From the IMG/VR virus record IMGVR_UViG_3300045947_000115, positions 1-51,079 of that record: DNA of 51,079 nt, one strand, 5' to 3'. This DNA comes from a virus. The notes under the pieces were generated by a model. That model did not search any database and was not told where the DNA came from. It saw only the letters and a program-made list of their open reading frames with translations. Of this stretch, positions 36,539 to 44,840 are shown in pieces. The translations under genes were made by a program, and so were the position numbers. Each line of letters opens with the position of its first letter. Position 1 is the stretch's first letter.

Positions 36539-37154
36539 TGTCGTCATCCTTCGCCGTGTACAGTTCCCGGCGGCCCGGATAGTTCTCCGGAATCCAGTAC
36601 CGTTCATGTGGTACCCAGATGCCGTTCTGATATTCGGCGGTGGGTTTCCAGATCGCCACGACGCTGTTGACGTTGGCCCCCGTCGCGTCCCCGACGTAGT
36701 CCGGGGGTGGCTCGAACTTCAGCCGGAAGGGGAACTTGCGGATCTCGGTCGCGCGGTGCATGTCGCCGACGACGAACTTCCGCCACCACTTGGTCTGCGG
36801 CGAGAACGGCAGGATCGCGACGACGGTCCCCTGTTCCCCTTCGAGCGCGCACTGCTCGACCCACGGTGCGATCGGGAGATTGAGTTTGCGTGAATAGGGC
36901 GGGTTCAAGAAGATCGCCAGCTCGTTGCCGCCGAAGCACACGCTCCGAGCGACCTCGAACCACGAGACGCCGCAGAGCGCGTTGTCGAGCAGCCCGCCAG
37001 GGCCGAGCCAGTACGCGCACTTGGCACTCTCGGGATCCGCGGCCGCGTCGAGGACGAAGCGGAACTCGCGGGCGAGGGCCTCGTACAGCCAGGACGGCGT
37101 GCGCCAGTTTGGGTTGACGGAAGACGTGAGCACGGCGTGGGTCGATTCGGCCAT
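36525..37154 (-). CDS. Dam-type N6-adenine DNA methyltransferase
   Basis: A 209-aa protein of the phage Dam family: NWRTPSWLYEALAREFRFVLDAAADPESAKC, LDNALCGVSWFEVAR, and the catalytic LNPPYSRKLNLPIAPWVEQC (N-P-P-Y) followed by GTVVAILPFSPQTKWW. All expected motifs are present and the length is typical. It probably modifies phage DNA against restriction or regulates packaging. It lies at the end of the leftward block. Confidence 0.88.
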   Translation of the reverse strand: MAESTHAVLTSSVNPNWRTPSWLYEALAREFRFVLDAAADPESAKCAYWLGPGGLLDNALCGVSWFEVARSVCFGGNELAIFLNPPYSRKLNLPIAPWVEQCALEGEQGTVVAILPFSPQTKWWRKFVVGDMHRATEIRKFPFRLKFEPPPDYVGDATGANVNSVVAIWKPTAEYQNGIWVPHERYWIPENYPGRRELYTAKDDDNGDE

Positions 37155-37408
37155 TACCAGCTCCCCATGACCATCACGCGGCCGCTGACGTCGCCGCCCC
37201 AGCGTGTTTCGAGATCCGCGCCGAGCTGCCAGTTCGTGCCGATCCTCACGGCGATGCCGGCGACGACACCGGTTGTGGTCACGACGCCAACGACGGCGCC
37301 GACTTTACCCGGCGGAAGGATCGCGTCGATCGCGGTCTCGATCGACTGCTTGAGATCGGGCGTGATCGGGCCGGGGGGAAGTATTGGCGCGTCGAGTGTC
37401 TGTGGCAT
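37154..37408 (-). CDS. Small protein overlapping the beta-rich protein gene, 84 aa
   Basis: MPQTLDAPILPPGPITPDLKQSIETAIDAILPPGKVGAVVGVVTTTGVVAGIAVRIGTNWQLGADLETRWG. A Gly/Val-rich hydrophobic stretch (VGAVVGVVTTTGVVAGIAVRI) could be a membrane helix or a beta-hairpin. It has no good ribosome site and overlaps the 3' end of the upstream gene by about 100 bases. It may be a downstream reading frame joined to it by frameshifting or by an unseen indel. Confidence 0.5.
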   Translation of the reverse strand: MPQTLDAPILPPGPITPDLKQSIETAIDAILPPGKVGAVVGVVTTTGVVAGIAVRIGTNWQLGADLETRWGGDVSGRVMVMGSW

Positions 37409-38531
37409 AAGGTTTGGGAAGGACCGCAAAGTCGCGGCCGAGGAAGCGGAACGTGAACCCGCGTTCGAGTTTCTCGCGCAGTACCAGGCCCGTGGCCCAG
37501 CTCTGATCGGCGGTGCGCTCGATGTCGATCAACCGGTTGTCGATGGTCCGGAGACTGATTTGCAGCGCTTCGGTCAGGATATTGATTTGACCGTGGATGG
37601 TTCCGAGCTGGTTGACGATGTTGTGCAGGAGCGCTTCGAGCTGGGATTGTTCGCGAGGCGGTGACGGTACCGGCGCCGGCCCGACTGCGCCGCCCCGCGC
37701 GGGCTGCTCGGGCACGTACTGCGTGTCCCGATTGATCCGTTCCTCGACTGGCCCCGCCGGAACCGCCGGCTCCACGGGTTCGAGCGCGATCGGACGCTCC
37801 TTGACCGCCTCCAGCCCGAACGGCGCGACGTCGTGCTGTTCCAGGGTCAGAGCGAACATCGGCGTGCCGTCGTCGTCCACGGCCACGCGTGGGGGCATGC
37901 CGGTGGTCACGGGGCCGGCTAGGAGGTACGCGCGGCCGTCGCCCATGTTCACGGCCACGGGCTGCCCGAGCGTAGACAAGCCCACCGTCCAGGCGCCGCG
38001 TGTCATCCAGCCGGCCAGCTTGGCGTTGCCGATCCCGTCGTCGGAGCGCAGGTAGGTCAGGTCAATCTCCGACCGGCTCCAGATCGCTTCGTCCTGATCC
38101 TCGATGAGATCGAGAATGCCGACGTGCGGCGGGGCGTCCGGGGGGACGTCGAGCAGCACCGGGTCGTCGGTCTCGTTGAGATCAGCGTCGAAGCGGTACT
38201 TGATCCACACGAGCGGATCTTTGACCACGAACACCTCGAAGACGCCTTCGCGGTACCGGATGGCGACCGGCCAGGAGCCGTAGCCGGCACCGAGGATCCG
38301 CTGCCTCCCTTCGTCGTTGACGAGCAGCACGTCGAGATCCCGCCGGCACCCCACGGCCACGAGACGGCCGTTGCCGCCCGCAAGGCGACCGCAGATCAGG
38401 CCGACGAGGTTGATGACAGGATTGTCATCAAACTGGACCGAGTCGCGCGGCAGGGCAGAGGGTTTCTCGTTGATGACAGTTTTGAGCGTGTGGAACGCGC
38501 CGTCCGCGAAGATGACATCGGTGAAGACCAT
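37305..38531 (-). CDS. Beta-propeller/coiled-coil tail-region protein, 408 aa
   Basis: Residues 1-260 have repeated short strands (LICGRLAGGNGRLVAVGCRRDLDVLLVNDEG, YGSWPVAIRYREGVFEVFVVKDPLVWIKYRFD, GRAYLLAGPVTTG), a propeller-like pattern. A Pro-rich linker and a coiled coil (about 300-355) follow. The last 30 residues are Arg/Asp-rich and look like out-of-phase coding sequence of the next gene, so the true end may differ. A CACCTGACGGGGGC motif precedes the ATG. The function is unknown; receptor binding is possible by architecture. Confidence 0.6.
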   Translation of the reverse strand: MVFTDVIFADGAFHTLKTVINEKPSALPRDSVQFDDNPVINLVGLICGRLAGGNGRLVAVGCRRDLDVLLVNDEGRQRILGAGYGSWPVAIRYREGVFEVFVVKDPLVWIKYRFDADLNETDDPVLLDVPPDAPPHVGILDLIEDQDEAIWSRSEIDLTYLRSDDGIGNAKLAGWMTRGAWTVGLSTLGQPVAVNMGDGRAYLLAGPVTTGMPPRVAVDDDGTPMFALTLEQHDVAPFGLEAVKERPIALEPVEPAVPAGPVEERINRDTQYVPEQPARGGAVGPAPVPSPPREQSQLEALLHNIVNQLGTIHGQINILTEALQISLRTIDNRLIDIERTADQSWATGLVLREKLERGFTFRFLGRDFAVLPKPYATDTRRANTSPRPDHARSQAVDRDRDRRDPSAG

Positions 38532-38534
38532 GTA

Positions 38535-38545
38535 GCCCCCGTCAG
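38535..38545 (-). promoter_or_regulatory. Variant junction motif CTGACGGGGGC
   Basis: The minus strand reads CTGACGGGGGC three bases before the ATG at 38531. It is a variant of the CTGACGAGGGAG motif found at other gene starts after a gap. Confidence 0.3.
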
Positions 38546-38573
38546 GTGAAGACGGAGGGGTTGTACCACGAAC

Positions 38574-39080
38574 TCAGGCGAGACGCAATTCAAAATGCGG
38601 ACGGTCGCGCAGCTCGGGCCAGTCGCCACCCCATACCAGTCTCATGGTACCGGCGATGAGCTGATTGCCGAACGCCTTCCCGAGTTCACCGTACAGATCC
38701 CACGGATGCGACTCGTCGAAGCTCGGCGTGTCGAGTTCGTCGTCGTGATCGGGACCGTCAACCAAGAAGGCCATATCGAACGCGTAGCCGAGACCATCGT
38801 CCTTGAGCTGATGATTCGAGCGGCGCGTCTTGCCATCTGCATTGGTCACGATGCCGGCGCGCGTCTGCGGATTGATCGGTACCCAGATTCCGTTCTCCAG
38901 TTTGCGGCCCTTGGCGAAGAGGGCAAACTGTTCCTCGAACGTGCGGCTGCCGGCTGACACGAACATCGGGAAGCCTGCCGCGTCCATCGTCACGAGGATC
39001 TTGTGCCCGATCGCGCGTAGCGTCGGATGGAGCGGCGCGAGGCGGAGATTGTCGCGGCTGATGATGTCGGCGCGCGTCAT
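38574..39080 (-). CDS. M15-family peptidase, endolysin (L-alanyl-D-glutamate/VanY-like)
   Basis: A 168-aa zinc peptidase. SAGSRTFEEQFALFAKGR (residues 42-59) is the family's first motif. RRSNHQLKDDGLGYAFD supplies the zinc ligands His90 and Asp102, and DRPHFEL near the end has the third ligand His162 in the R-P-H-F-E motif. WGGDWPE precedes it. It cleaves peptidoglycan cross-links at lysis. No signal peptide, so release would need the holin-like neighbour. The ATG overlaps the neighbour's stop (ATGA). Confidence 0.88.
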   Translation of the reverse strand: MTRADIISRDNLRLAPLHPTLRAIGHKILVTMDAAGFPMFVSAGSRTFEEQFALFAKGRKLENGIWVPINPQTRAGIVTNADGKTRRSNHQLKDDGLGYAFDMAFLVDGPDHDDELDTPSFDESHPWDLYGELGKAFGNQLIAGTMRLVWGGDWPELRDRPHFELRLA

Positions 39081-39475
39081 TTGCCGAACTGCATGAAGAT
39101 CCAGGCCGTGAGGCCGGCCCCGAGCGAGGCGGCCGTGAGTGCCGCCGCAATGAGGTGCTTGAGATCCGCCCGCGTCAGGTGCTTGCCATCGTCGCTGGCC
39201 TCGTGCGGCCACGTCTGCATCCGCTGGGCGATGTCGTGCCAACGCGTGCGGGCCTCCCCGAGCAGCTTGTCGATCGACCGGTGGCCGGCTTCGAGGAAGC
39301 TCACGCGTTCGGCTGTATTGTTGACGCGCCCGTTGATGAGATCGAGGCGGTCCACGACCGAGTCGAGCCGGTCGTTGGTGTCGGCGCGGTGATTGTCCAT
39401 GCGCTGGTTCATGTTGGCGAACCCGCTCTCGACGGTCGCCCGCAGGACGCGCAGTTCGACTTCCACGCCGTTCAT
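39077..39475 (-). CDS. Holin candidate (XhlA-like), 132 aa
   Basis: Residues 1-100 are a coiled-coil helix (VEVELRVLRATVESGFANMNQRMDNHRADTNDRLDSVVDRLDLINGRV), and residues 108-128 (HLIAAALTAASLGAGLTAWIF) are one transmembrane helix near the C-terminus. This plan matches XhlA-type holin-associated proteins. It lies directly upstream of the endolysin with an overlapping stop/start. A spanin-like role is an alternative. Confidence 0.7.
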   Translation of the reverse strand: MNGVEVELRVLRATVESGFANMNQRMDNHRADTNDRLDSVVDRLDLINGRVNNTAERVSFLEAGHRSIDKLLGEARTRWHDIAQRMQTWPHEASDDGKHLTRADLKHLIAAALTAASLGAGLTAWIFMQFGK

Positions 39476-42435
39476 CGTCGCACCTTTCGCGGCAGCACCG
39501 CTTCGTTGAGGACCGGGATTTTCGCGATCGACGGATCGAAAATCGACCCGGACGTGTCGAATTCGTTGGGCGCGACCAAACTCGCGTCACCCAGAATACC
39601 GGGGACGAAACTCGCCAGGAACCGGCCCGGATCGTAGTCGAACGCTTCGTTCGGCAGCGGCAGCGCGCTCATCAGGAGCTTGGCTTCCTCACGCGCAATC
39701 TTCGAGAGCGGATCGCCCTTGCCCTTCTTCTCCAACGCGCGCCGCGCCGCCCCGCCCGCCTCGTACGGGAGCGCCAGCGGCCCGAGCGCGGCGCCGACGT
39801 ACGGATTGTTGCTCCCGACCGTCGCGCCCGCGGCCGCGGCCAGAGCGCCCATCGCCTGCCGCGCGACGAGCTGCCCCGTGTTGGGGTTCCGCATCGCACG
39901 CACCGCCGGCAGCATGCCAATGCCGGGCGTGTGTTCGAGGCCACGTTCGCCGAGATTGACCGCGGTGCGGACGAACGGCATGAGCGCGCTCATCGCCTGC
40001 GGTCGGGACGCGATCCAGCGTCCGGTCTTGGACTTGGGCATCCCGGTGAACAGAATGTCCTTGGCTTCGGTCGGATCGATGCCGGCCTTCTTCAGTGAAT
40101 CGGTGATGCCCTCATCGACGGCGTGCATGACGCGCGACGGAATTCCGAGCGGTCCAGCCGTCGATCCCCATCGGGTATCCGGTTCGCGGCCGGCCTTCTT
40201 GAACGCCGCCACGACTTTGTTGGCCGTCTCCGGCGTGAACACGTTCGACAAGATCGACTTGGCCTTGTCGGTGTTGCCCTGCATCAGTTCTTCGCCGGCC
40301 CGGATGGTCACGGTCCCCGCGTTACCGATGATGTTCTTTGCCTGCGCGCTCGTCTTGCCGAGCATCGAGAAGTAGCGGAGCTGGCCGAGCTTCTCGCCGA
40401 GCTTCGAGGCGGTACCGCCCCCGCCCTTCATGAAGAGAGACGGCGACAAGGCGCCAAGCGTGCCGTAGCCGAGCGCGCCGCGCAGCGGGTTCTCGTCATC
40501 CATCGCTGCGCCGGTCAGGGCACCGGTTGCGCCGAGACCCAGACGCATGAGTGCTTCGGTGCTGATCTGACCGGAGTCGTCGCCAGGGCCAGCCCCGAGC
40601 GCGACACCGCCGCCCTCGTCGCCAGTTTGCGTCGTGCGCGCCGCCCGAGCCGCTTCGCCACGCGCCCGAGCCGCCTCGCGCGCCTGCTCTTTCACCGTCA
40701 GACGGCCTTCAGCTTTGCGCCGCTCGTAGCTCTTGCGGAAGCTCGACCCAGCCGCGATCTCGTCGCCTTCTTCGCCGCCGTACTGACCCGGCCGACGCAC
40801 GCGTAGCGTCTGCATCGACTCCAGAGCCTGCGGCCGCCCAGCCGGCGCCGGCAGTCCTTCAGCGGTACCCGGCAACACGGGCTTGCCAGCGGCGCGAATG
40901 TTCCGCATCGCCGCGCGTTCGCCGCCCATCAGGGCGCGCTCGTTGGGTTCACCGAGAATGCGTCGAGCAAAGGGCAAGAGATCCTCACCAGCCCTGACTC
41001 CAGTGGTCGCCTCGGTCTCTGCCCACTGCGGAGCGAGTCGCGATCGGAGCGCCACGAGTTCAGCCGGAATGAATGTCTTGCCCTTGGCCCGCGCGATCTC
41101 AGCGGCCGTTTGCGGTGCAGCCGCAGCCGGCGCCGTCGCGTGCGGCGGTACCCGCCCGCCGCGATTCTCCAGTACCCGGAAGCCGCCCGGCCCCTCGACG
41201 CCAAACACTTCCCCCTCGCGCATGCCACTCACGGGGTAATCGACGGCATCGGCGCCCGTCAGGATCTTCTTCTCGCCCGTGCGCGTGTAGGCGACGAACT
41301 GCTCTCCCTTGGCCCGCATGCTCTGGTTGCGGCTGATGGCTTCCAAGGACGCCATCGACTCGCCCGAGGCATTGTTGCGAATCGCGGCTTCCGGATCGAT
41401 CAGCTCGACCGACTGCCGGCCCGCGCGGGCCACGTCGTCGCCAGTACCCGATTCGATCTCACGGAGCGCACGAGTGAGCGGATCTTCAGCCGCTTCGGCC
41501 GCGCGTGTCGCTGCACGCGGCGCCGCTGTCATGAAGTCCAGCGGCCGCTGAGAGGCCGCCGAGAGCGACGGGGCAGCACCACTGACGCCTTCTTCGGCTC
41601 GACGCACGCGCCCGAGCAGAACGTCCATGCGGCGGTTCATGTCGGCCACGGTCTTCGACGTCGCCGCTTGCTGCGTCTGTCCCCGCAGGATCGTCTCGCG
41701 CGCCGTACGCTCGATGTCTTCCTCGGGCAGATCGAACGGCAGGAGTTTCTGCTGCCCGCGCGCCATCGCCAGCGGATCCGGCGGCGCCGCGGCGACCGGG
41801 GCCGGCGTGGGATCGAAGCCGCGTGACTGACGATACGCGGCGCGCTTCGTCGCCATCTCTTCAGCCGAGGCTGCCGCCCCGCGCCCGCGGTTGAGGAACT
41901 TCCCGGCCAGCCCAGCACCGAGCGCACCGCCGCCAGCGCCAATGACGCCGCCCGTCGTGGCTGCGCGTCCGATGCTCCCGAGATCGATGTCCTCGTTGGC
42001 GCCGAGCTGCCGCGTCAGCTCCGTAGACGCCGCACCGCCCGCCCCGAGCGTGGCACCCTTCCCGCCGGCCGCCAGCAGCGCCTTGGCCCCCTTGGCGGCC
42101 CCAAGCACCTTGCCGAAGGGGATCGCCCCGAGGCCGGCTTGTGTGGCAACCTGCAGCGGCTCGTAGGACTCGCGGCTGCCAAACGTGCGCTCGAAGAACT
42201 GGGCCGGCAGCTCAGCCGCACCGGAGGCCAGAGACCCGATGACCCCGCCAGGGGCACCAAACACGCCCGCGAGGCCACGGAGCGCGAGGCCGGCGTAGTC
42301 GCCCCAGCCGCGCCGCCTGGAGCCGCCAGCCGCACCTCCAGCGTTCGGGTCCGTCGAGAGGTACTGACGGCCCGACCCGCCCGAGCTGCTCATGCTCTGG
42401 CCGGCGTTGGGGTCTCGCGAAAGATACTGCGGCAT
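39472..42435 (-). CDS. Large Ala/Gly-rich candidate ejection protein, 987 aa
   Basis: The N-terminus has two copies of QYLS[RT]DPNAG (residues 3-12 and about 24-33) around a Ser/Gly linker. Then hydrophobic Gly/Ala-rich segments (GLALRGLAGVFGAPGGVIG, GGVIGAGGGALGAGLAG) that could enter membranes. The rest is long, charged and helical with Ala/Arg/Glu stretches, and the C-terminus has short Gly/Ala helices. Podovirus internal (ejection) proteins are large, helical and membrane-active, and lie downstream of tail genes as here. No enzyme motif is seen. Confidence 0.65.
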   Translation of the reverse strand: MPQYLSRDPNAGQSMSSSGGSGRQYLSTDPNAGGAAGGSRRRGWGDYAGLALRGLAGVFGAPGGVIGSLASGAAELPAQFFERTFGSRESYEPLQVATQAGLGAIPFGKVLGAAKGAKALLAAGGKGATLGAGGAASTELTRQLGANEDIDLGSIGRAATTGGVIGAGGGALGAGLAGKFLNRGRGAAASAEEMATKRAAYRQSRGFDPTPAPVAAAPPDPLAMARGQQKLLPFDLPEEDIERTARETILRGQTQQAATSKTVADMNRRMDVLLGRVRRAEEGVSGAAPSLSAASQRPLDFMTAAPRAATRAAEAAEDPLTRALREIESGTGDDVARAGRQSVELIDPEAAIRNNASGESMASLEAISRNQSMRAKGEQFVAYTRTGEKKILTGADAVDYPVSGMREGEVFGVEGPGGFRVLENRGGRVPPHATAPAAAAPQTAAEIARAKGKTFIPAELVALRSRLAPQWAETEATTGVRAGEDLLPFARRILGEPNERALMGGERAAMRNIRAAGKPVLPGTAEGLPAPAGRPQALESMQTLRVRRPGQYGGEEGDEIAAGSSFRKSYERRKAEGRLTVKEQAREAARARGEAARAARTTQTGDEGGGVALGAGPGDDSGQISTEALMRLGLGATGALTGAAMDDENPLRGALGYGTLGALSPSLFMKGGGGTASKLGEKLGQLRYFSMLGKTSAQAKNIIGNAGTVTIRAGEELMQGNTDKAKSILSNVFTPETANKVVAAFKKAGREPDTRWGSTAGPLGIPSRVMHAVDEGITDSLKKAGIDPTEAKDILFTGMPKSKTGRWIASRPQAMSALMPFVRTAVNLGERGLEHTPGIGMLPAVRAMRNPNTGQLVARQAMGALAAAAGATVGSNNPYVGAALGPLALPYEAGGAARRALEKKGKGDPLSKIAREEAKLLMSALPLPNEAFDYDPGRFLASFVPGILGDASLVAPNEFDTSGSIFDPSIAKIPVLNEAVLPRKVRR

Positions 42436-42441
42436 CGACCG

Positions 42442-43638
42442 TTACCGGACGGCGACCCAGCCCTGGCCGTCCCACTCGGCGTTCTGACCGTTGATGACAG
42501 CACGCGTGCCGACTGCCGGCCCACTCGATCGCGTGGTGGACTGCGTTAGGCTGCCGGGCTGCTGCATGCCAACGCCGAGGCGCCCGGCCAGGGCGTCGTA
42601 GTGCTGCTGGTACTTCTGCGCGTTGGCGCGATCGCCGCGCGCCGCGTAGCCGTCGATGATCCGTTGCAGGGTGCTCAGCGCGGTCTGCGCGTTCTCGCCC
42701 GAGACGCGGCCCGTCATGACGTCACGATCGGCGGCGCCTCGGATGTTGGCGACGTCACGCGCGCCCTGAGCACGGATGGCATCGTCGTAGCCGGCTGCTT
42801 CGCCTCGGGTGCGCGCCAGCCGTTCGTCCAGCTCCAGCTCCTGCTGCATCTTCGGCAGGCCGCGGCGCCAGAACTCGTGACTCCGCTGTTGCCCGATGAT
42901 GTCTTCGCCGCGCGCCTGCGCCATCGCCGAGCGCTCGGCGCCAGGTACCTCGAAACGGCCCGCGATGTCATCCATCTCGGCCGCGCGATCCATCGGCGTC
43001 ATCATCGATCGACGCGCCGCGTTGCCGCGCGCCCGCTCGATGTCGATCTCCGACTGCTCATCGAACTGCGGCATGAGACCGAGGCGCCGTGCTTCGGCGA
43101 CTCCGCCCTCGACGGTGCGGTTCGAGAACAACCGGCCCATGACGTCGGCACCGCCGCCTTCGTTCTGCGCCTGGAGGAAGCGGTTCTTGCCCTCCATGCC
43201 GCCTTCGCGGAACGCGTCTTCGGCGTCGTCGAAGCCAACACCGGCCGCGCCCGCCAGTCCACGCATTGCTGACCCGCGCTGCATACGCCCCCCTCGATCA
43301 CTGCCGCCAAGCACCCCGCCGCTGTAGCCCGCGAACGCCGTTCGATCGGCCATGCCGGTATCGAATGCGTACTGCGCGCGGCGTTCCAGCAGATCGCTCC
43401 AGCCCTTCGCGTCGGTCGGCGACAACCCGGTCTTGCCCGTCCCGCCAGGAGCCGCACCGGGGTTCTCACCCATGTAGGACTCGAACGCGCCGATGCGCTC
43501 ACGGCGCCGCCGCTCCCGATCCATCAGATCCTGTTCGCTGCCCTCGACACCCTGGCCGGAGAATCCCCCGACCGGCATACGCAGTCCCTTGGTACGATCG
43601 CGCCCCGCCGTGTAGGCCGAGTAGGCATCGCCGTACAT
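42442..43638 (-). CDS. Candidate ejection/internal virion protein, 398 aa
   Basis: Gly/Arg/Ala-rich N-terminal half and long charged helix (ARGDERREE-type) in the middle (NAARRSMMTPMDRAAEMDDIAGRFEV, ARGEDIIGQQRSHEFWRRGLPKMQQELELDERLARTRGE). The C-terminus has a compact tail ending GQNAEWDGQGWVAVR. No family is recognised. Same gene order as ejection proteins of P22-like phages suggests an internal virion role. The next gene starts at its stop. Confidence 0.6.
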   Translation of the reverse strand: MYGDAYSAYTAGRDRTKGLRMPVGGFSGQGVEGSEQDLMDRERRRRERIGAFESYMGENPGAAPGGTGKTGLSPTDAKGWSDLLERRAQYAFDTGMADRTAFAGYSGGVLGGSDRGGRMQRGSAMRGLAGAAGVGFDDAEDAFREGGMEGKNRFLQAQNEGGGADVMGRLFSNRTVEGGVAEARRLGLMPQFDEQSEIDIERARGNAARRSMMTPMDRAAEMDDIAGRFEVPGAERSAMAQARGEDIIGQQRSHEFWRRGLPKMQQELELDERLARTRGEAAGYDDAIRAQGARDVANIRGAADRDVMTGRVSGENAQTALSTLQRIIDGYAARGDRANAQKYQQHYDALAGRLGVGMQQPGSLTQSTTRSSGPAVGTRAVINGQNAEWDGQGWVAVR

Positions 43639-43934
43639 CAGTACACCCGCCCCTGCTTCTGGAAGACGCGCCGCAGCGTTTCCATCGGCGTCCCCATCGT
43701 GCGATCGCCCAATCCCTGCATCGTGCTCTGCGCCGCTTGATCGTCAGCCCAGCCCGGTCCCGGCGGCGCCGGAATGGACTGCTGCAGCATCGTCATGGCG
43801 GTTTCGCGCTCGGGGGCTGGTGCCTGTGGTGGCGGCGGCGGTACCGGCGCCATCATTTGCGGCGGCGGCGCCTCCGGTTCTGGCTTCGCGTCCGGATCCC
43901 AGACTTGCAACGACGCCGATTGCCTCCGGGCCAT
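43638..43934 (-). CDS. Pro-rich small protein, 98 aa
   Basis: MARRQSASLQVWDPDAKPEPEAPPPQMMAPVPPPPPQAPAPERETAMTMLQQSIPAPPGPGW. Low complexity, probably disordered. It lies between two virion candidate genes. The function is unknown. Confidence 0.55.
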   Translation of the reverse strand: MARRQSASLQVWDPDAKPEPEAPPPQMMAPVPPPPPQAPAPERETAMTMLQQSIPAPPGPGWADDQAAQSTMQGLGDRTMGTPMETLRRVFQKQGRVY

Positions 43935-44569
43935 TAGTAGAAGCTCCCGTAAATCTGCGTGAGCAACGACATGCGCCGGTTCTGCGCGTCGATCCGCTGG
44001 TTCTCGTACTGCAGATCGAGATCGGCGTTGTACTCTTCGTTGCGATTGCGGCGATCGACGTTCCGCTGCTCGGAGTCGTACGCGCGACCCGCGGCGGCCT
44101 CGGCCAACGTCCGATCGGCTTCTCCGAGCTGCCCGAGGCCCGCTTCGTACAGGCCGCCCGTGCGTTCGGCCTCGATGCCCGATCCGCCAATGCCGCGCCG
44201 GGCCATCGAACCACGCAGGCCCTTCATGGCCGCCTGCATCGCCATCCCCGTACGTTCCTTGGCTCGACCGTAGCTGGCCGCCTCAGCCGCGCGATCGTAC
44301 GGGTCCGTCACATTGCCCGTCTGGTGGACCGGAATGTGCGGTACCCGATTGGGATCGACGTTCTGGTTCGTGCCTTCCTGTTGGCCGTACTGGTTGTCGG
44401 GGTCGTACACCTGCAGGGCAGGGCCGCCCCCGAGCGGCATCTTCAGATTGATGCCCGCCGCCCGCGCGAGGCTCTCCATCGCACGGCCCTTCCGATAGGA
44501 GTCGCCCTGCTGCTTCCGGGTCTCCATCTGCTGATCGAACATCCGGCGGCGGTAATAGGACGCGGACAT
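43934..44569 (-). CDS. Helical virion-region protein, 211 aa
   Basis: MSASYYRRRMFDQQMETRKQQGDSYRKGRAMESLARAAG, later YDRAAEAASYGRAKERTGMAMQAAMKGLRGSMARRGIGGSG, then a long C-terminal helix with NADLDLQYENQRIDAQNRRMSLL. Positively charged and helical throughout, like the internal ejection proteins downstream. It starts an AT-rich transcription gap carrying CGATTACAATTCCGTAAG. Confidence 0.6.
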   Translation of the reverse strand: MSASYYRRRMFDQQMETRKQQGDSYRKGRAMESLARAAGINLKMPLGGGPALQVYDPDNQYGQQEGTNQNVDPNRVPHIPVHQTGNVTDPYDRAAEAASYGRAKERTGMAMQAAMKGLRGSMARRGIGGSGIEAERTGGLYEAGLGQLGEADRTLAEAAAGRAYDSEQRNVDRRNRNEEYNADLDLQYENQRIDAQNRRMSLLTQIYGSFY

Positions 44570-44585
44570 AGTCGGCCCCCTGAAA

Positions 44586-44603
44586 CTTACGGAATTGTAA
44601 TCG
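44586..44603 (-). promoter_or_regulatory. CGATTACAATTCCGTAAG element before the 211-aa gene
   Basis: The minus-strand 18-mer matches 17 of 18 bases with the plus-strand element at 14127-14144. It lies 16 bases upstream of the ATG at 44569 and contains TACAAT, a possible -10, and TTAC-N6-GTAA. No -35 is evident, so it may be a regulator site or a phage-specific promoter. Confidence 0.55.
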
Positions 44604-44605
44604 AC

Positions 44606-44827
44606 TTATCCCTCGGGCGTGCCAGCCAACCCGCTGAGGCCGATGGCGCCCGCAAACGCCCCCGTGACCGCCCCGTAGAGCGCCCGGCGGCCGACGACGC
44701 TGAAGCCGAACTTCGCATCCGGCTCGACTTTGCGCGTCTTCTTGAACACCTCGACGTCAATCGTCACGGCGGCGACGGCGCCTGAGATGGCTCCGAAAAT
44801 TGCCTTCTGCAACAGGTTTTCCAACAT
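44606..44827 (-). CDS. Small two-helix membrane protein, 73 aa
   Basis: MLENLLQKAIFGAISGAVAAVTIDVEVFKKTRKVEPDAKFGFSVVGRRALYGAVTGAFAGAIGLSGLAG has two Gly/Ala-rich hydrophobic segments (about 8-22 and 48-66) with a basic linker, the layout of a small holin or pore-forming protein. Alternatively it is a virion membrane protein. AAGGAG lies before the ATG. Confidence 0.6.
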   Translation of the reverse strand: MLENLLQKAIFGAISGAVAAVTIDVEVFKKTRKVEPDAKFGFSVVGRRALYGAVTGAFAGAIGLSGLAGTPEG

Positions 44828-44840
44828 CGGTCTGCTCCTT

